In this document: positions 8,083 to 15,890 of the stretch, piece after piece
How positions within the stretch are numbered: the stretch's first letter is position 1
Layout: each line of letters opens with the position of its first letter
Assembly (NCBI RefSeq): GCF_031760065.1
Contig: NZ_CP134500.1
Span: 4,526,001-4,590,000, forward strand
Length of the DNA stretch: 64,000 nucleotides
From: Streptomyces durocortorensis
GTDB taxonomy: Bacteria > Actinomycetota > Actinomycetes > Streptomycetales > Streptomycetaceae
Reading direction: 5' to 3'
The notes under the pieces: model-generated
Database searches by the model: none
Told to the model about the DNA's origin: nothing
The model's input: only the letters and a program-made list of their open reading frames with translations
Position numbers and translations under genes: made by a program

Positions 8083-9078
8083 TCAGGGCTTCTGGCCCTT
8101 GGCGTCGACGACGGCCGCTCTGGTCCTCGCGACGTTGATCAGGATGTCGCCGCGTTCGTGGACCGTGGGCTCGATGCCGTCGGGTCGGGAGACCTCGTGT
8201 GTCCTGGTGACGACGTCGCGTTCTCCCGCGTAGCTGTAGTCCACCGGGTCGATGAGGATCTCGCGCCGGGTGTCCCCCTGGTCGTAGTCGCGGGTCACGG
8301 CGATGACCTGGCGGCCGGAGGCGTCCCTGATCAGGTGGTCGGTCACCTCTACGCCGCCGACCGTGGCCATCGCCCGGTAGATCCTGGCCATCGCGTCGGG
8401 CGGGAGCGGGTACGACCCCAGCAGGACCGACAGGGCGCGGAAGCTGTGCTCGTCCTTGGCCTCGGGCGGGCCGTCGGGGCCGCTGCCGGTGGGGAACACC
8501 TTCCGCAGTTTCGCGAGCAGCGCCTCGGGGTCCTCCGGCAGGTCAGCGGCGATGCGGTAGGACTCGCGGGCGGTCCGGTAGTCGGTGTCGGACTCGTCGT
8601 TCTCCGCGGCTTTGTCGTCGTACGGGACCCAGGAGTCCGGGCTGTAGGACCACTGCATGTCCTCCCGGATCTCGGCGGGCAGCTCCGCCCACTGCTCCGC
8701 CTGCTCGGGATTCTCCTCCCGGAGGTAGATCCACTGGTCCGACCGGGGCTCCGGAGGCACCTCCTGCCGGTCCAGGAAGTCCGCAGCCCGGCCCAGGGCG
8801 GCGGACGGGCTGGACAGGTCGAGGTCGCCCGTCACGGTCGCCGGTCCCGACTGCCGGGGGTCCGAGGTGTCGACGACCTGGGTGACGAAGAGCGCCGCCG
8901 CGGTGATCGCCACCACCGCGCCGAGCGAGGCGATCCGCCAGTCGGCCCGCGCCCGGAAGGTGCGGCGGCCCCTGCCCGCGATGGTGCCGGTGAGCCGCTC
9001 GCGGCCCGGGGCGAGGGCTGCACGGTCGGGTACGGGGGCATCGGCGCGCAGCTCCCGCAGCTGGGTCATTTCGTCCAT
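8083..9078 (-). CDS. CU044_5270-type membrane protein paired with ECF sigma factor
   Basis: 331 residues. A cytoplasmic N-terminus of about 50 residues is followed by one membrane segment (IASLGAVVAITAAALFVTQVV, about 49-69) and a large extracytoplasmic domain. That domain includes QWIYLREENPEQAEQW and a tail with a DQGDTRREILIDP beta segment. This matches the CU044_5270 family, usually found beside ECF sigma factors. It overlaps the upstream sigma gene by 13 bp (9066-9078), so the two are co-translated. Inference: it senses conditions outside the membrane or restrains the sigma factor; no classical zinc anti-sigma (HxxxCxxC) motif is visible. Confidence 0.82.
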   Translation of the reverse strand: MDEMTQLRELRADAPVPDRAALAPGRERLTGTIAGRGRRTFRARADWRIASLGAVVAITAAALFVTQVVDTSDPRQSGPATVTGDLDLSSPSAALGRAADFLDRQEVPPEPRSDQWIYLREENPEQAEQWAELPAEIREDMQWSYSPDSWVPYDDKAAENDESDTDYRTARESYRIAADLPEDPEALLAKLRKVFPTGSGPDGPPEAKDEHSFRALSVLLGSYPLPPDAMARIYRAMATVGGVEVTDHLIRDASGRQVIAVTRDYDQGDTRREILIDPVDYSYAGERDVVTRTHEVSRPDGIEPTVHERGDILINVARTRAAVVDAKGQKP

Positions 9079-9677
9079 GATGGGGTCAGCTCCTGTTCGG
9101 CCGAGACGAACGTGGGATCGGTGCTCAGAGCCTCGCGCACCTTGCGGCGGGCCCGGTTCAGTCGGGATCTGACCGTGCCCAGCGGTATCCGCAGTGCGTC
9201 GGCCACCTCCTGGTAGCCGAGGTCCGCCCAGGCGACGAGCAGCAGGACGTGCCGGTCGCCGGGCGAGAGCGTGGCCAGCGCGCCCGCGAGGGGGGCCTGG
9301 ACGGCGATCCGGTCGTCGGAGCGGTCGCTCCAGGACGCGGCCACCGGGTCGTGGCCCGTCCGGGCCAGCGCCTTCAGCGCGCGGACCTCGCTGCGGCGGT
9401 GCTTGCCGATCAGGTTGGCCGCGATGCCGTACAGCCAGGGCCTGGCCAGCCGGTGGGACGTGTCGTAGCGGTCCCGGGTGCGGAACGCGATCAGGAACGT
9501 CTCCGCCGTGATGTCGTCCGCTGCGCCCTCTCCGAGGCGGCGGGCGGCGTAGCGGTGGATGTCCGGGGCGTGCCGGTCGTACAGCCCGGCGAACAGCTCG
9601 GGTTCGTCGAGAGACTGCGTGATGACGACGGCGTCGTCGCGTTCGGTGCCTGGGCGGGCCGGAGGTGGTCCGGTCAC
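9066..9677 (-). CDS. ECF RNA polymerase sigma factor
   Basis: 203 residues. Region 2 (ELFAGLYDRHAPDIHRYAARRLG ... DITAETFLIAFRTRDRYD ... PWLYGIAANLIGKHRR) and region 4 (LSPGDRHVLLLVAWADLGYQEVADALRIPLGTVRSRLNRARRKVREAL) are complete. It directs RNA polymerase to a small promoter set that cannot be told from sequence. The GTG start at 9677 follows GGAGGC closely. It is the first gene of a two-gene operon and overlaps the membrane partner downstream. Autoregulation is likely for the class but not shown here. Confidence 0.93.
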   Translation of the reverse strand: MTGPPPARPGTERDDAVVITQSLDEPELFAGLYDRHAPDIHRYAARRLGEGAADDITAETFLIAFRTRDRYDTSHRLARPWLYGIAANLIGKHRRSEVRALKALARTGHDPVAASWSDRSDDRIAVQAPLAGALATLSPGDRHVLLLVAWADLGYQEVADALRIPLGTVRSRLNRARRKVREALSTDPTFVSAEQELTPSWTK

Positions 9678-9740
9678 TGCGCCTCCAGGGGTGTGTCGGT
9701 CGGTGTGGCTGTCATCCCTGTTGTCCGCAGTGGCCGGAAA

Positions 9741-9801
9741 GGTTCACGGGCGGAACGGTTCACGGGCGGTGGGGCGTCCCGCGAGACGTTCCACCGCCCG
9801 T
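9741..9801 (-). repeat. Two 13-bp direct repeats and a hairpin
   Basis: GGTTCACGGGCGG occurs at 9741-9753 and 9757-9769 (16-bp period). The second copy enters a hairpin with ACGGGCGGTGG at 9762-9772 and CCACCGCCCGT at 9791-9801. It lies between the VOC gene stop (9832) and the sigma start (9677), so it could end the VOC operon, bind a regulator of the sigma gene, or both. Confidence 0.6.
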
Positions 9802-9831
9802 CCGCCCGTTCCGCGCGCGGGCCCGCCCGCC

Positions 9832-10218
9832 CTACGCGTCCTGCGGATACCAGCGCAGTTCGACCGTGTTGCCGTCCGGGTCGAGCACGTAGACCGAGGT
9901 GGCCGAGCCCCGGGCCCCGAAGCGGGGGACCGGGCCCTCCTTCACCGTGAACACCCCGGAGTCGATGACCTCCTGCCAGTCGAGCGGGTCGACGACGAGG
10001 CAGATGTGGTCCACGTTCGACTCGCCGCGCGGACGGTCGATCAGGTCGATGATCGTGGTCGGGCTGACCCGGACCGAGGGGAACGGCACCTTGCCCGCCC
10101 GCCACTCATCGACCCGTACGGGCTCCAGGCCGAGCGGTCCGCAGTAGAACGCGATGGCCCGCTCCACGTCCCCGACATTGAGGACGAGGTGGTCGAAGTC
10201 CTTGACGTGTACGGGCAT
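9832..10218 (-). CDS. VOC (glyoxalase-fold) family protein
   Basis: 128 residues, a single vicinal-oxygen-chelate module pair. Seen: FDHLVLNVGDVERAIAFYCGPLGLEPVR at the N-terminus, VDHICLVVD in the middle and VYVLDPDGNTVELRWY at the end, giving likely metal ligands His (DH), His (DHI) and Glu (VEL). It resembles small lactoylglutathione-lyase-like or fosfomycin-resistance-like enzymes, but the substrate is unknown. It starts 2 bp after the DUF397 gene and is probably the last gene of that operon. Confidence 0.88.
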   Translation of the reverse strand: MPVHVKDFDHLVLNVGDVERAIAFYCGPLGLEPVRVDEWRAGKVPFPSVRVSPTTIIDLIDRPRGESNVDHICLVVDPLDWQEVIDSGVFTVKEGPVPRFGARGSATSVYVLDPDGNTVELRWYPQDA

Positions 10219-10220
10219 GG

Positions 10221-10412
10221 TCAGGACTCCGACGCGTAGGCGATGAAGTCGTTCCAGGCGGCCGGTCCGAAGCCGAGGTGGGGTCCGTCGGTGGGGAGCT
10301 GCTTGGAGTCGCGTACGTGGATGGTGGTGGGGGCGGTGGCGACCTCGACGCAGGAGGGGCCGTCGTTGGTGCTGTAGCTGCTCTTGAACCAGTTCAGCTC
10401 GGTGGCTCTCAT
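10221..10412 (-). CDS. DUF397 small protein
   Basis: 63 residues, with the typical DUF397 sequence LNWFKSSYSTNDGPSCVEVA ... IHVRDSKQ. DUF397 proteins are usually encoded next to a DUF5753 helix-turn-helix regulator and often behave as its partner. Here the ATG overlaps the regulator's stop codon (ATGA, 10409-10412). No enzyme motif is visible. Confidence 0.93.
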   Translation of the reverse strand: MRATELNWFKSSYSTNDGPSCVEVATAPTTIHVRDSKQLPTDGPHLGFGPAAWNDFIAYASES

Positions 10413-11251
10413 GTCTCTCCCAGCAGTTTCTCGATGAATTCCCGCGACAGCCGGGGCGTGAGGGCCTGCGACCGGATCAGGTTGTAGCGCATCTCCAGGA
10501 TCTGCACCTGCCTCGGATCGGAGATCAGCCCGCTGATGAGCTGAACCTCGTTGAGCCCGACGGTCTTTCCGTCCTTCAGCTTAAGGATGCGGTGCGAGCC
10601 GCCGAGACCCGCGTGCTCCTCCGCCTCCATAGGCATGACTTGGATCTCGACATGCCGCAACTGGCTCAGGTCAAGCAGGCGTTCGAGCTGGCGTCGCAGG
10701 ACCGTTCTGCCCCCGGTCTGCCTCCGGAGCGTCGACTCCTCCTGGACGAAGGTGAGCAGCGGCGCGGGCCTACGTTCGAAGACCACCTGCCGGGCCATGC
10801 GCGCGGCCACCAGGCGCTCGATGTCGTCCTCGCTGTACGCGGGCCGCCGCTGCCTGTACAGCGCACGTGCGTACTCCTCGGTCTGAAGCAGCCCGTCGAT
10901 CACGCCGTTCGCGTACGAGCCGAGCTCGACCGCCTCCGCCTCCAGCTTCGTCAGGTCGCGGACCTTCCTCGGATACCGGGCCTCCTCCACGTCCTTCTTC
11001 ATCGCCGCGATCTTGCCGCCCGCGCCCACGACGTCGTCCGTCCGGTCCAGGAACTCCGGCTTCGGGATGCGCCGCCCGCCCTCGACCTTGAAGACGAGGT
11101 TCTCGCTGTACCCGATGGCCGTGCCCAGTTCGGCGGCGCGCAGGCCGGCGGCCTCGCGCCAGAGCTTGACCTGCCGGCCGACCGCCGCGATGACCGCGCC
11201 CGAGTCGTCCTCCAGGCCGAACTCCTGGTCCTCTTCGTTTCCGTCAGCCAT
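10409..11251 (-). CDS. XRE-type regulator with DUF5753 domain (WhiJ-like)
   Basis: 280 residues. An N-terminal helix-turn-helix (VGRQVKLWREAAGLRAAELGTAIGYSENLVFKVEGGRRIP, about 17-55) is followed by a DUF5753 domain with LEAEAVELGSYANGVIDGLLQTEEYARALY and the terminal MRYNLIRSQALTPRLSREFIEKLL. Such proteins repress targets and work with a DUF397 partner, and some affect development in Streptomyces. ATG at 11251 is chosen because homology starts there; an upstream in-frame start would add 33 residues unlike the family. It is divergent from an anti-sigma-type ATPase gene, and this set recurs many times per Streptomyces genome. Confidence 0.92.
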   Translation of the reverse strand: MADGNEEDQEFGLEDDSGAVIAAVGRQVKLWREAAGLRAAELGTAIGYSENLVFKVEGGRRIPKPEFLDRTDDVVGAGGKIAAMKKDVEEARYPRKVRDLTKLEAEAVELGSYANGVIDGLLQTEEYARALYRQRRPAYSEDDIERLVAARMARQVVFERRPAPLLTFVQEESTLRRQTGGRTVLRRQLERLLDLSQLRHVEIQVMPMEAEEHAGLGGSHRILKLKDGKTVGLNEVQLISGLISDPRQVQILEMRYNLIRSQALTPRLSREFIEKLLGET

Positions 11252-11389
11252 CTGCCGACCCGCTTCCAGCCGTGTGCCCGTGCGCGGACACCGTACGAAC
11301 GGGACAGGGCTGTACACCCCAGGGACAGTGACAGTCCGTACCCGTGCCAATACTTCTCAGGGTAGATACGCGCCGACACGCTGAGTGAC

Positions 11390-11809
11390 ATGAACCAAGA
11401 AATCACCCAACCGAGGGCGCGCACCGGACAGTTCGCCGTCCAGCTCTCCGCCACCCGCCGGGGCGCCCGGCTCGCCCGTCTGCTGGCGACCGAGCAACTG
11501 CGGTCCTGGGGGCTGCCGCTGGAGGACGCGAGCCTCGTCATCGGGGAGCTGGCGACCAACGCGGCGCTGCACGGGTACGTCCCCGGGCGGGACTTCCGCA
11601 TCCTGCTGAGCGTGTACGACGACGTGCTGCGGATCGAGGTCGCCGACACCCGGGGTGACCGGGACCCGGTGAAGCGGGAGCCCCCCGGCGATTCCGAGGG
11701 CGGGCGCGGGCTGTTGCTCGTGGAGGCGCTGTCGGTGCGGTGGGGCACTGAGCACGGGCCGTTTCCGCGCAAGACGGTCTGGGCGGAGGTGGCGCTCACC
11801 GGATCGTGA
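11390..11809 (+). CDS. Anti-sigma-type ATP-binding protein (HATPase)
   Basis: 139 residues, a single GHKL-fold domain like SpoIIAB/RsbW. The N box is ELATNAALHGY, followed by RIEVADTRGD and the lid/G2 region SEGGRGLLLVEALSVRWG. Members bind sigma factors or anti-anti-sigma proteins. It diverges from the DUF5753/DUF397 operon over a 138-bp shared region that contains repeated CTGTC/GACAG words, suggesting common control. Confidence 0.92.
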   Translation: MNQEITQPRARTGQFAVQLSATRRGARLARLLATEQLRSWGLPLEDASLVIGELATNAALHGYVPGRDFRILLSVYDDVLRIEVADTRGDRDPVKREPPGDSEGGRGLLLVEALSVRWGTEHGPFPRKTVWAEVALTGS

Positions 11810-12137
11810 CAGCCGCGACCCGGTGGGGCGGGGTGGGGGGAGCCGGGGCGGGAGTGACCGGGTCGCGGTGGACCGCGTCCCGGTGGCCCGCGACGTAAAA
11901 GCTTTTAATTACCCGTCTTTGAATACGGGAGAAATAACCCGACCCAACCCTGTGCGGGCCCGCGTCAGTACGTGCGAGGCGTCTCACTCACACGGGTGAA
12001 GTGTGCCAACCGGGCTGGATTTTCGCCCTGTTGGCGGGCATATGCTCACGCTGACCACCACCAGACATGAGACGGCCCCCGGCCGGGACTGGCATCCCGA
12101 CCGAAGGCCTGACCACCGAGGAAGCAGGATCTTCCCG
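11810..12137. promoter_or_regulatory. Intergenic region with AT-rich palindrome and hairpin
   Basis: 328 bases without a gene. It contains an AT-rich island unusual for this DNA, with the perfect 12-bp palindrome TAAAAGCTTTTA (11896-11907), then CCCGT (11912-11916) and ACGGG (11925-11929) as a small inverted repeat. Nearer the next gene is a hairpin with arms 12005-12015 and 12025-12035 (10 of 11 pairs, 9-nt loop). A terminator for the ATPase gene and the promoter of the next gene are expected here. Confidence 0.6.
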
Positions 12138-13151
12138 ATGGGTACCCAGCAGATTAGCGCGCCCTCGCGCGCCCCGTACTTCGGCGTCGTCCACTTCAAC
12201 ATCCGCCTGACCGACGGTTACACGATCGTCTCCAACCGGCTCTCCCAGCACCGGGGCCTGTCCCTGCTGGCGATCGGCCTCGGCACGCACATCCAGTCGC
12301 TGCCGGACGGGTGGCGGGTCGGCATCAAAGCGCTCGCCGCGGACTTCCCGGAGAGCGAGACCCGCATCGCCGCCGCGCTGCGCGAGCTGGAGCAGCACGG
12401 ATTCCTCAGCCGCGTCCTGGAACGCGTCAAGGGCGGCAAGCTGGCCACGCGCACGGTGTTCTACAACCACCCGGACGCGGCGGGCCGGGCAGCGGGGACC
12501 CCGCCCCCGCCCCCGCCCGCGCCGGCGCGGGAGCCGGAGCCCGAAGCCGTACCGGCGCGTGAGCCGGTGCCCACGCCCGTGCGTGAGCCGGTGCCTACGC
12601 CCGTGCGTGAGTCGGTGCCCACGCCCGTGCGTGAGTCGGTGCCCGAAACCGTACGTGCGCTGGAGCCCGCGCCCGTACCGGAGGAACGCGTTCCCGCTCC
12701 CGTGCCCCGGCTCGTGCCCCCGCCCACCGCGCCCCGGCAGCAGCGGCCGCCGCTGCCCGGTCCGTGCCGCCCCACCGAGGCCTTGAACGCGGCGGCGGCC
12801 GACCTGCTCGCCGGGCTCCGGCGTACCGCGCCGCTGTTCGTCCTCTCCGAGGAGGACGTCCGGCGGCTCGTTCCCGGGGTCGCGGCCTGGCTGGAGCGGG
12901 GGATGCGGCCCGACGCGGTACGGGAGGCGCTCACCGACGATCCGCCCGTACCGCTCAGGTACCCGGCGAAGCTGCTGCGCCACCGGCTGACCGCGCTCCT
13001 CCCGCCGCCCCTGCCCGTTGCCGCGCCGATCGTGCCCCTGGTGAACTGCGACGGCTGCGACCGGGGTTTCCGGTCACCGGTGCCGGGCCTGTGCCGGGAG
13101 TGCGCCGAGGCCCGTGGGGGCGCGGACGAGCCGTGGGGCCTGAGCGCATGA
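12138..13151 (+). CDS. Helix-turn-helix protein with Pro-rich repeat linker and C-terminal Cys cluster
   Basis: 337 residues. The N-terminal 110 residues include a winged-helix-like region (IVSNRLSQHRGLSLLAIGLGTHIQSLPDG ... KALAADFPESETRIAAALRELEQHGFLSR). A long Pro/Val/Glu linker follows, with tandem REPVPTPV repeats from about residue 141, then a helical domain and a possible zinc site CDGCDRGF ... GLCREC near the C-terminus. Such proteins recur in Streptomyces as helix-turn-helix proteins of unknown function. ATG at 12138 is chosen because the conserved N-terminus begins there. No partner gene is adjacent. Confidence 0.8.
   Translation: MGTQQISAPSRAPYFGVVHFNIRLTDGYTIVSNRLSQHRGLSLLAIGLGTHIQSLPDGWRVGIKALAADFPESETRIAAALRELEQHGFLSRVLERVKGGKLATRTVFYNHPDAAGRAAGTPPPPPPAPAREPEPEAVPAREPVPTPVREPVPTPVRESVPTPVRESVPETVRALEPAPVPEERVPAPVPRLVPPPTAPRQQRPPLPGPCRPTEALNAAAADLLAGLRRTAPLFVLSEEDVRRLVPGVAAWLERGMRPDAVREALTDDPPVPLRYPAKLLRHRLTALLPPPLPVAAPIVPLVNCDGCDRGFRSPVPGLCRECAEARGGADEPWGLSA
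12558..12653 (+). repeat. 24-bp tandem repeat encoding REPVPTPV
   Basis: Four 24-bp units (from 12558, 12582, 12606 and 12630), the last degenerate. They are in frame, so copy-number change would lengthen or shorten the linker without a frameshift. Confidence 0.85.
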
Positions 13152-13215
13152 AAGGGGGGCGGAGGGTGATCATGTCCGCACCGGCGAACCGGGTGGGCGC
13201 CCAGCAGTAGAAGGA

Positions 13216-13237
13216 CCGCCGGAATTCTTTCCGGCGG
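13216..13237 (+). terminator. Hairpin after the HTH gene
   Basis: Perfect 9-bp arms CCGCCGGAA and TTCCGGCGG around TTCT, 64 bases after the HTH gene stop. Confidence 0.65.
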
Positions 13238-13325
13238 CCTGTCGATCGGGGCCCGGTCCGTTCGTCGTCAAGGTGTAAGCAGCCCCGCAGGGGGCTCGGA
13301 ACACCCATACGACAGGAGTCGGACC

Positions 13326-13676
13326 ATGAAGTACATGCTGCTGATCCACAGCGGGGCCGTCGACGAGCAGGGCGGGGCGCCGCAGTGCACCGTCGAGGAC
13401 TGGATGGCCTACGACAAGGACGTACGCGACGCGGGGATTCTCGTCTCCGGGGAGTCGCTGGCCGACCTCGTGACCGCGACCACCGTGCGGGTCTCGCCGA
13501 CCGGGGAGCGGACGGTGACGGACGGGCCGTTCGCGGAGACGCGGGAGCTGCTGGGCGGGTTCCTGGTCATCGATGTGCCGGACCTCGATGCCGCCCTCGA
13601 CTGGGCCGCCCGCTGCCCCGGTGCGCGGGACGGCGGCTCGGTCGTCGTCCGGCCGGTCGCGGACTTCGGGGGCTGA
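13326..13676 (+). CDS. DGPF/YCII-domain protein
   Basis: 116 residues of the YCII-related (DGPF) family: MKYMLLIHSG at the start, the signature VTDGPFAETRELLGGFLVIDVPDLDAALDWAARCPGA, and a C-terminal VVRPV. The fold is a ferredoxin-like dimer; the reaction is unknown. DGPF genes are the standard neighbours of ECF42 sigma factors, one of which starts 5 bases downstream, so the two form an operon. Confidence 0.94.
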   Translation: MKYMLLIHSGAVDEQGGAPQCTVEDWMAYDKDVRDAGILVSGESLADLVTATTVRVSPTGERTVTDGPFAETRELLGGFLVIDVPDLDAALDWAARCPGARDGGSVVVRPVADFGG

Positions 13677-13681
13677 GAACG

Positions 13682-15103
13682 GTGGCGGGCGAGGACGCGT
13701 TCCCGGGGGAGGGCCGGACGGCTGGGGATGCCCGGGATACCCAAGGTGCTCGGGATACCCAGGATTCCCGGGGTTCCCGGGGTTCCCGGGGTTCCCGGGG
13801 TTCCCGGGGTTCCCGGGGTTCCCGGGGTTCCCGGGAGGAGGCTGAGGCCGTTGAGGCCAGGGTTGCCGTCGAGGCGGTCTTCCGGGAGGAGCGTGGGCTG
13901 TTGCTCGCCTCCCTCGTGCGCCGGTTCGGGGATCTTGATCTGGCCGAGGAGGTGACGTCCGAGGCGATCGAGGCGGCCCTCCTCCACTGGCCCGCCGAGG
14001 GCGTCCCCGCCCGCCCCGGGGCCTGGCTGCTGACGACCGCGCGGCGCAGGGCCGTGGACCGGTTGCGGCGCGACCGGGCGTACGCCGCCCGGCTCGCTGT
14101 CCTCCAGGCCGACGCGGACCGGGCGGAGGCCGTCGCAGCCCCGACCGGTCTCGGTGAACTGCCGGACGAACGGCTCCAGTTGTTCTTCACCTGCGCCCAC
14201 CCCGCCCTCGCCGCCGAGGACCGTACCGCCCTCACCCTGCGCTGCCTGGCCGGGCTCACCACCCCCGAGGTGGCACGGGCCTTCCTCGTGCCGACCGCGA
14301 CCATGGCCCAGCGGATCGTGCGGGCGAAGAAGAAGATCCGCGAGGCCCGGATTCCGTTCCGGGTGCCGGGCCCCGACGAACTTCCGGACCGGCTGCCCGG
14401 GGTGCTCCAGGTCGTCTACTCGGTCTTCACGGAGGGGTACGCGGCCAGCGCCGGCCCCCGGCTCCAGCGGCTGGACCTGGCCGAGGAGGCGATCCGGCTG
14501 GCCCGGATACTGCGCCGCCTGCTCCCCGCCGAACGGGAGAGCGCCGGACTCCTGGCGCTGCTGCTCCTCGTCCATGCCCGGCGCGGGGCGCGGACCGGCC
14601 CGGAGGGGGAGCCGGTGCTCCTGGAGGACCAGGACCGGGGGCTCTGGGACCGGGCGATGATCGAGGAGGGGCGAGGTCTGGTGGTGCAGGCGCTGACCGG
14701 GGGGCCGGCCGGGCCGTACGGGGTGCAGGCCGCGATCGCCGCCCTGCACGACGAGGCGGCGGACGTGGAGTCCACGGACTGGGCGCAGATCGTGGCCCTG
14801 TACGACGTCCTGCTCACCCTCACCCCGTCTCCCGTGGTGGCGGTGAACCGCGCCGTCGCGGTGGCGATGCGCGACGGGCCGGGGGCCGGTTTCGCTCTGC
14901 TGGACGCGCTGGCGGGGGAGCCCCGGTTGCGGGCGTACCCGCCGTATGTGGTGGCGCGGGGTGATCTGCTGAGCCGCCTGGGGCGGGGTGGAGAGGCGGC
15001 TGTGGCGTACCGGGAGGCGCTGGAGCTGGCGGGCACCGAGCCCGAGCGGGCGGCGCTGAGGCGGAAGCTGGGGGAGGGGCGGGGCGGGCCTGCGCCTGCC
15101 TGA
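13682..15103 (+). CDS. ECF42-type sigma factor with C-terminal extension
   Basis: 473 residues, much longer than a basic ECF factor. Region 2 (VFREERGLLLASLVRRFGDLDLAEEVTSEAIEAAL ... GAWLLTTARRRAVDRLRRD) starts only after a repeat-rich N-terminus of about 55 residues. Region 4 is around TALTLRCLAGLTTPEVARAFLVPTATMAQRIVRAKKKI, and a helical TPR-like extension of about 240 residues follows (YSVFTEGYAASAG ... YDVLLTLTPSPVVAVNRAVAVA). The extension and the DGPF neighbour define group ECF42. GTG at 13682 directly follows the DGPF stop. The (GSR)n N-terminus is not a family feature; a start closer to VEARVAVEAVF cannot be excluded. Confidence 0.93.
   Translation: MAGEDAFPGEGRTAGDARDTQGARDTQDSRGSRGSRGSRGSRGSRGSRGSREEAEAVEARVAVEAVFREERGLLLASLVRRFGDLDLAEEVTSEAIEAALLHWPAEGVPARPGAWLLTTARRRAVDRLRRDRAYAARLAVLQADADRAEAVAAPTGLGELPDERLQLFFTCAHPALAAEDRTALTLRCLAGLTTPEVARAFLVPTATMAQRIVRAKKKIREARIPFRVPGPDELPDRLPGVLQVVYSVFTEGYAASAGPRLQRLDLAEEAIRLARILRRLLPAERESAGLLALLLLVHARRGARTGPEGEPVLLEDQDRGLWDRAMIEEGRGLVVQALTGGPAGPYGVQAAIAALHDEAADVESTDWAQIVALYDVLLTLTPSPVVAVNRAVAVAMRDGPGAGFALLDALAGEPRLRAYPPYVVARGDLLSRLGRGGEAAVAYREALELAGTEPERAALRRKLGEGRGGPAPA
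13763..13834 (+). repeat. 9-bp tandem repeat in the ECF42 N-terminus
   Basis: One GATTCCCGG unit (13763-13771) and seven perfect GGTTCCCGG units (13772-13834), in frame as DSR-(GSR)7. Each unit contains CCCGGG. Copy-number slippage would change the N-terminus in steps of three residues. Confidence 0.95.
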
Positions 15104-15177
15104 ACGGGTAGGCCCGCGCCCGCCTTGGTCGGCGGGCCCGCGCTCGTCGCCGTAACCCCAACCGCGTACCGCGCGGC

Positions 15178-15630
15178 TCAGCCCTCGACCGTGAAGTCCG
15201 CCGCCTTCGGGGCGAACGCCCTGCCGCCGTCCTTGGCGGAGGCCAGGACCGCCACGTTCCAGGCGCCCTTCGGGGACTCGGCAGCGTCGGCGGCGGTGAC
15301 CTTCACGGTGTACGTGCAGCGTGCGGTCTCGGCGCCGGCCGGTTCGCAGGCGGCCGGCTCCGCGTGGGCCATCTCCTCGGCGTTCGGGGCGGGCGCCATG
15401 CTCGTGGGCCAGGCCAGCACCTTCAGGCCCCGGACGCCGGAGTCGTCGGCCACCTCGGCGGTGAAGGTGAGCGAGCCGTCCTGGCCCGCGCCGGGCGCGA
15501 CGTACGCGACGGAGGCATGCGTCACCTCGGGGCCGGTGCTCCTCGCCTCGCCGGCGAAGGCGTAGGCGCCCGCCCCCGCGAGCAGGGCGACACCGGCGAG
15601 GGCGGAGATGGTGACGGCACGCTTCGGCAT
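15178..15630 (-). CDS. Small secreted protein, DUF5707-like
   Basis: 150 residues. An N-terminal signal sequence (MPKRAVTISALAGVALLAGAGAYAFA) precedes a beta-rich domain with SLTFTAEVADDSGVRGLKVLAWPTSM and a conserved Cys pair (ACEPAG ... RCTYTVKV). ATG at 15630 follows AAGGAG. It resembles the DUF5707 family of secreted Streptomyces proteins, recalled from sequence only. No function is known. It is convergent with the ECF42 gene and divergent from the carboxypeptidase gene. Confidence 0.82.
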   Translation of the reverse strand: MPKRAVTISALAGVALLAGAGAYAFAGEARSTGPEVTHASVAYVAPGAGQDGSLTFTAEVADDSGVRGLKVLAWPTSMAPAPNAEEMAHAEPAACEPAGAETARCTYTVKVTAADAAESPKGAWNVAVLASAKDGGRAFAPKAADFTVEG

Positions 15631-15890
15631 GGGGCTCCTTCGATGGTGGTCCGGTCGGCGCCGTGGTCGGTGGCGCTGAACCCATGGTGGTGCGGCAGGG
15701 GCCCCGGGGGCGTGAGTGCACGTACTCATTCGTCGTACTCAGCGGCTCGTACGACCGTATGACGGTGTGTCCGGTGAGGTCGGAGAAATCATGGCCGGAA
15801 TGCGAGACTTGACCCGTCCATGACATGACCTTCATCCTGTGCCCGTCGCACAGCTCCACCCCCCACCCGACGGACTCAGGAGACTGCCGC

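Noticed and set aside
13763..13834. CRISPR-like array
   Set aside because: The units are 9 bp and directly adjacent, with no spacers and no cas genes: a minisatellite, not CRISPR.
13728..13955. Collagen-like GVPGVPG or GFPGFPG proteins
   Set aside because: These are other-frame readings of the GGTTCCCGG repeat inside the ECF42 gene; the sigma-factor frame carries the conserved domains.
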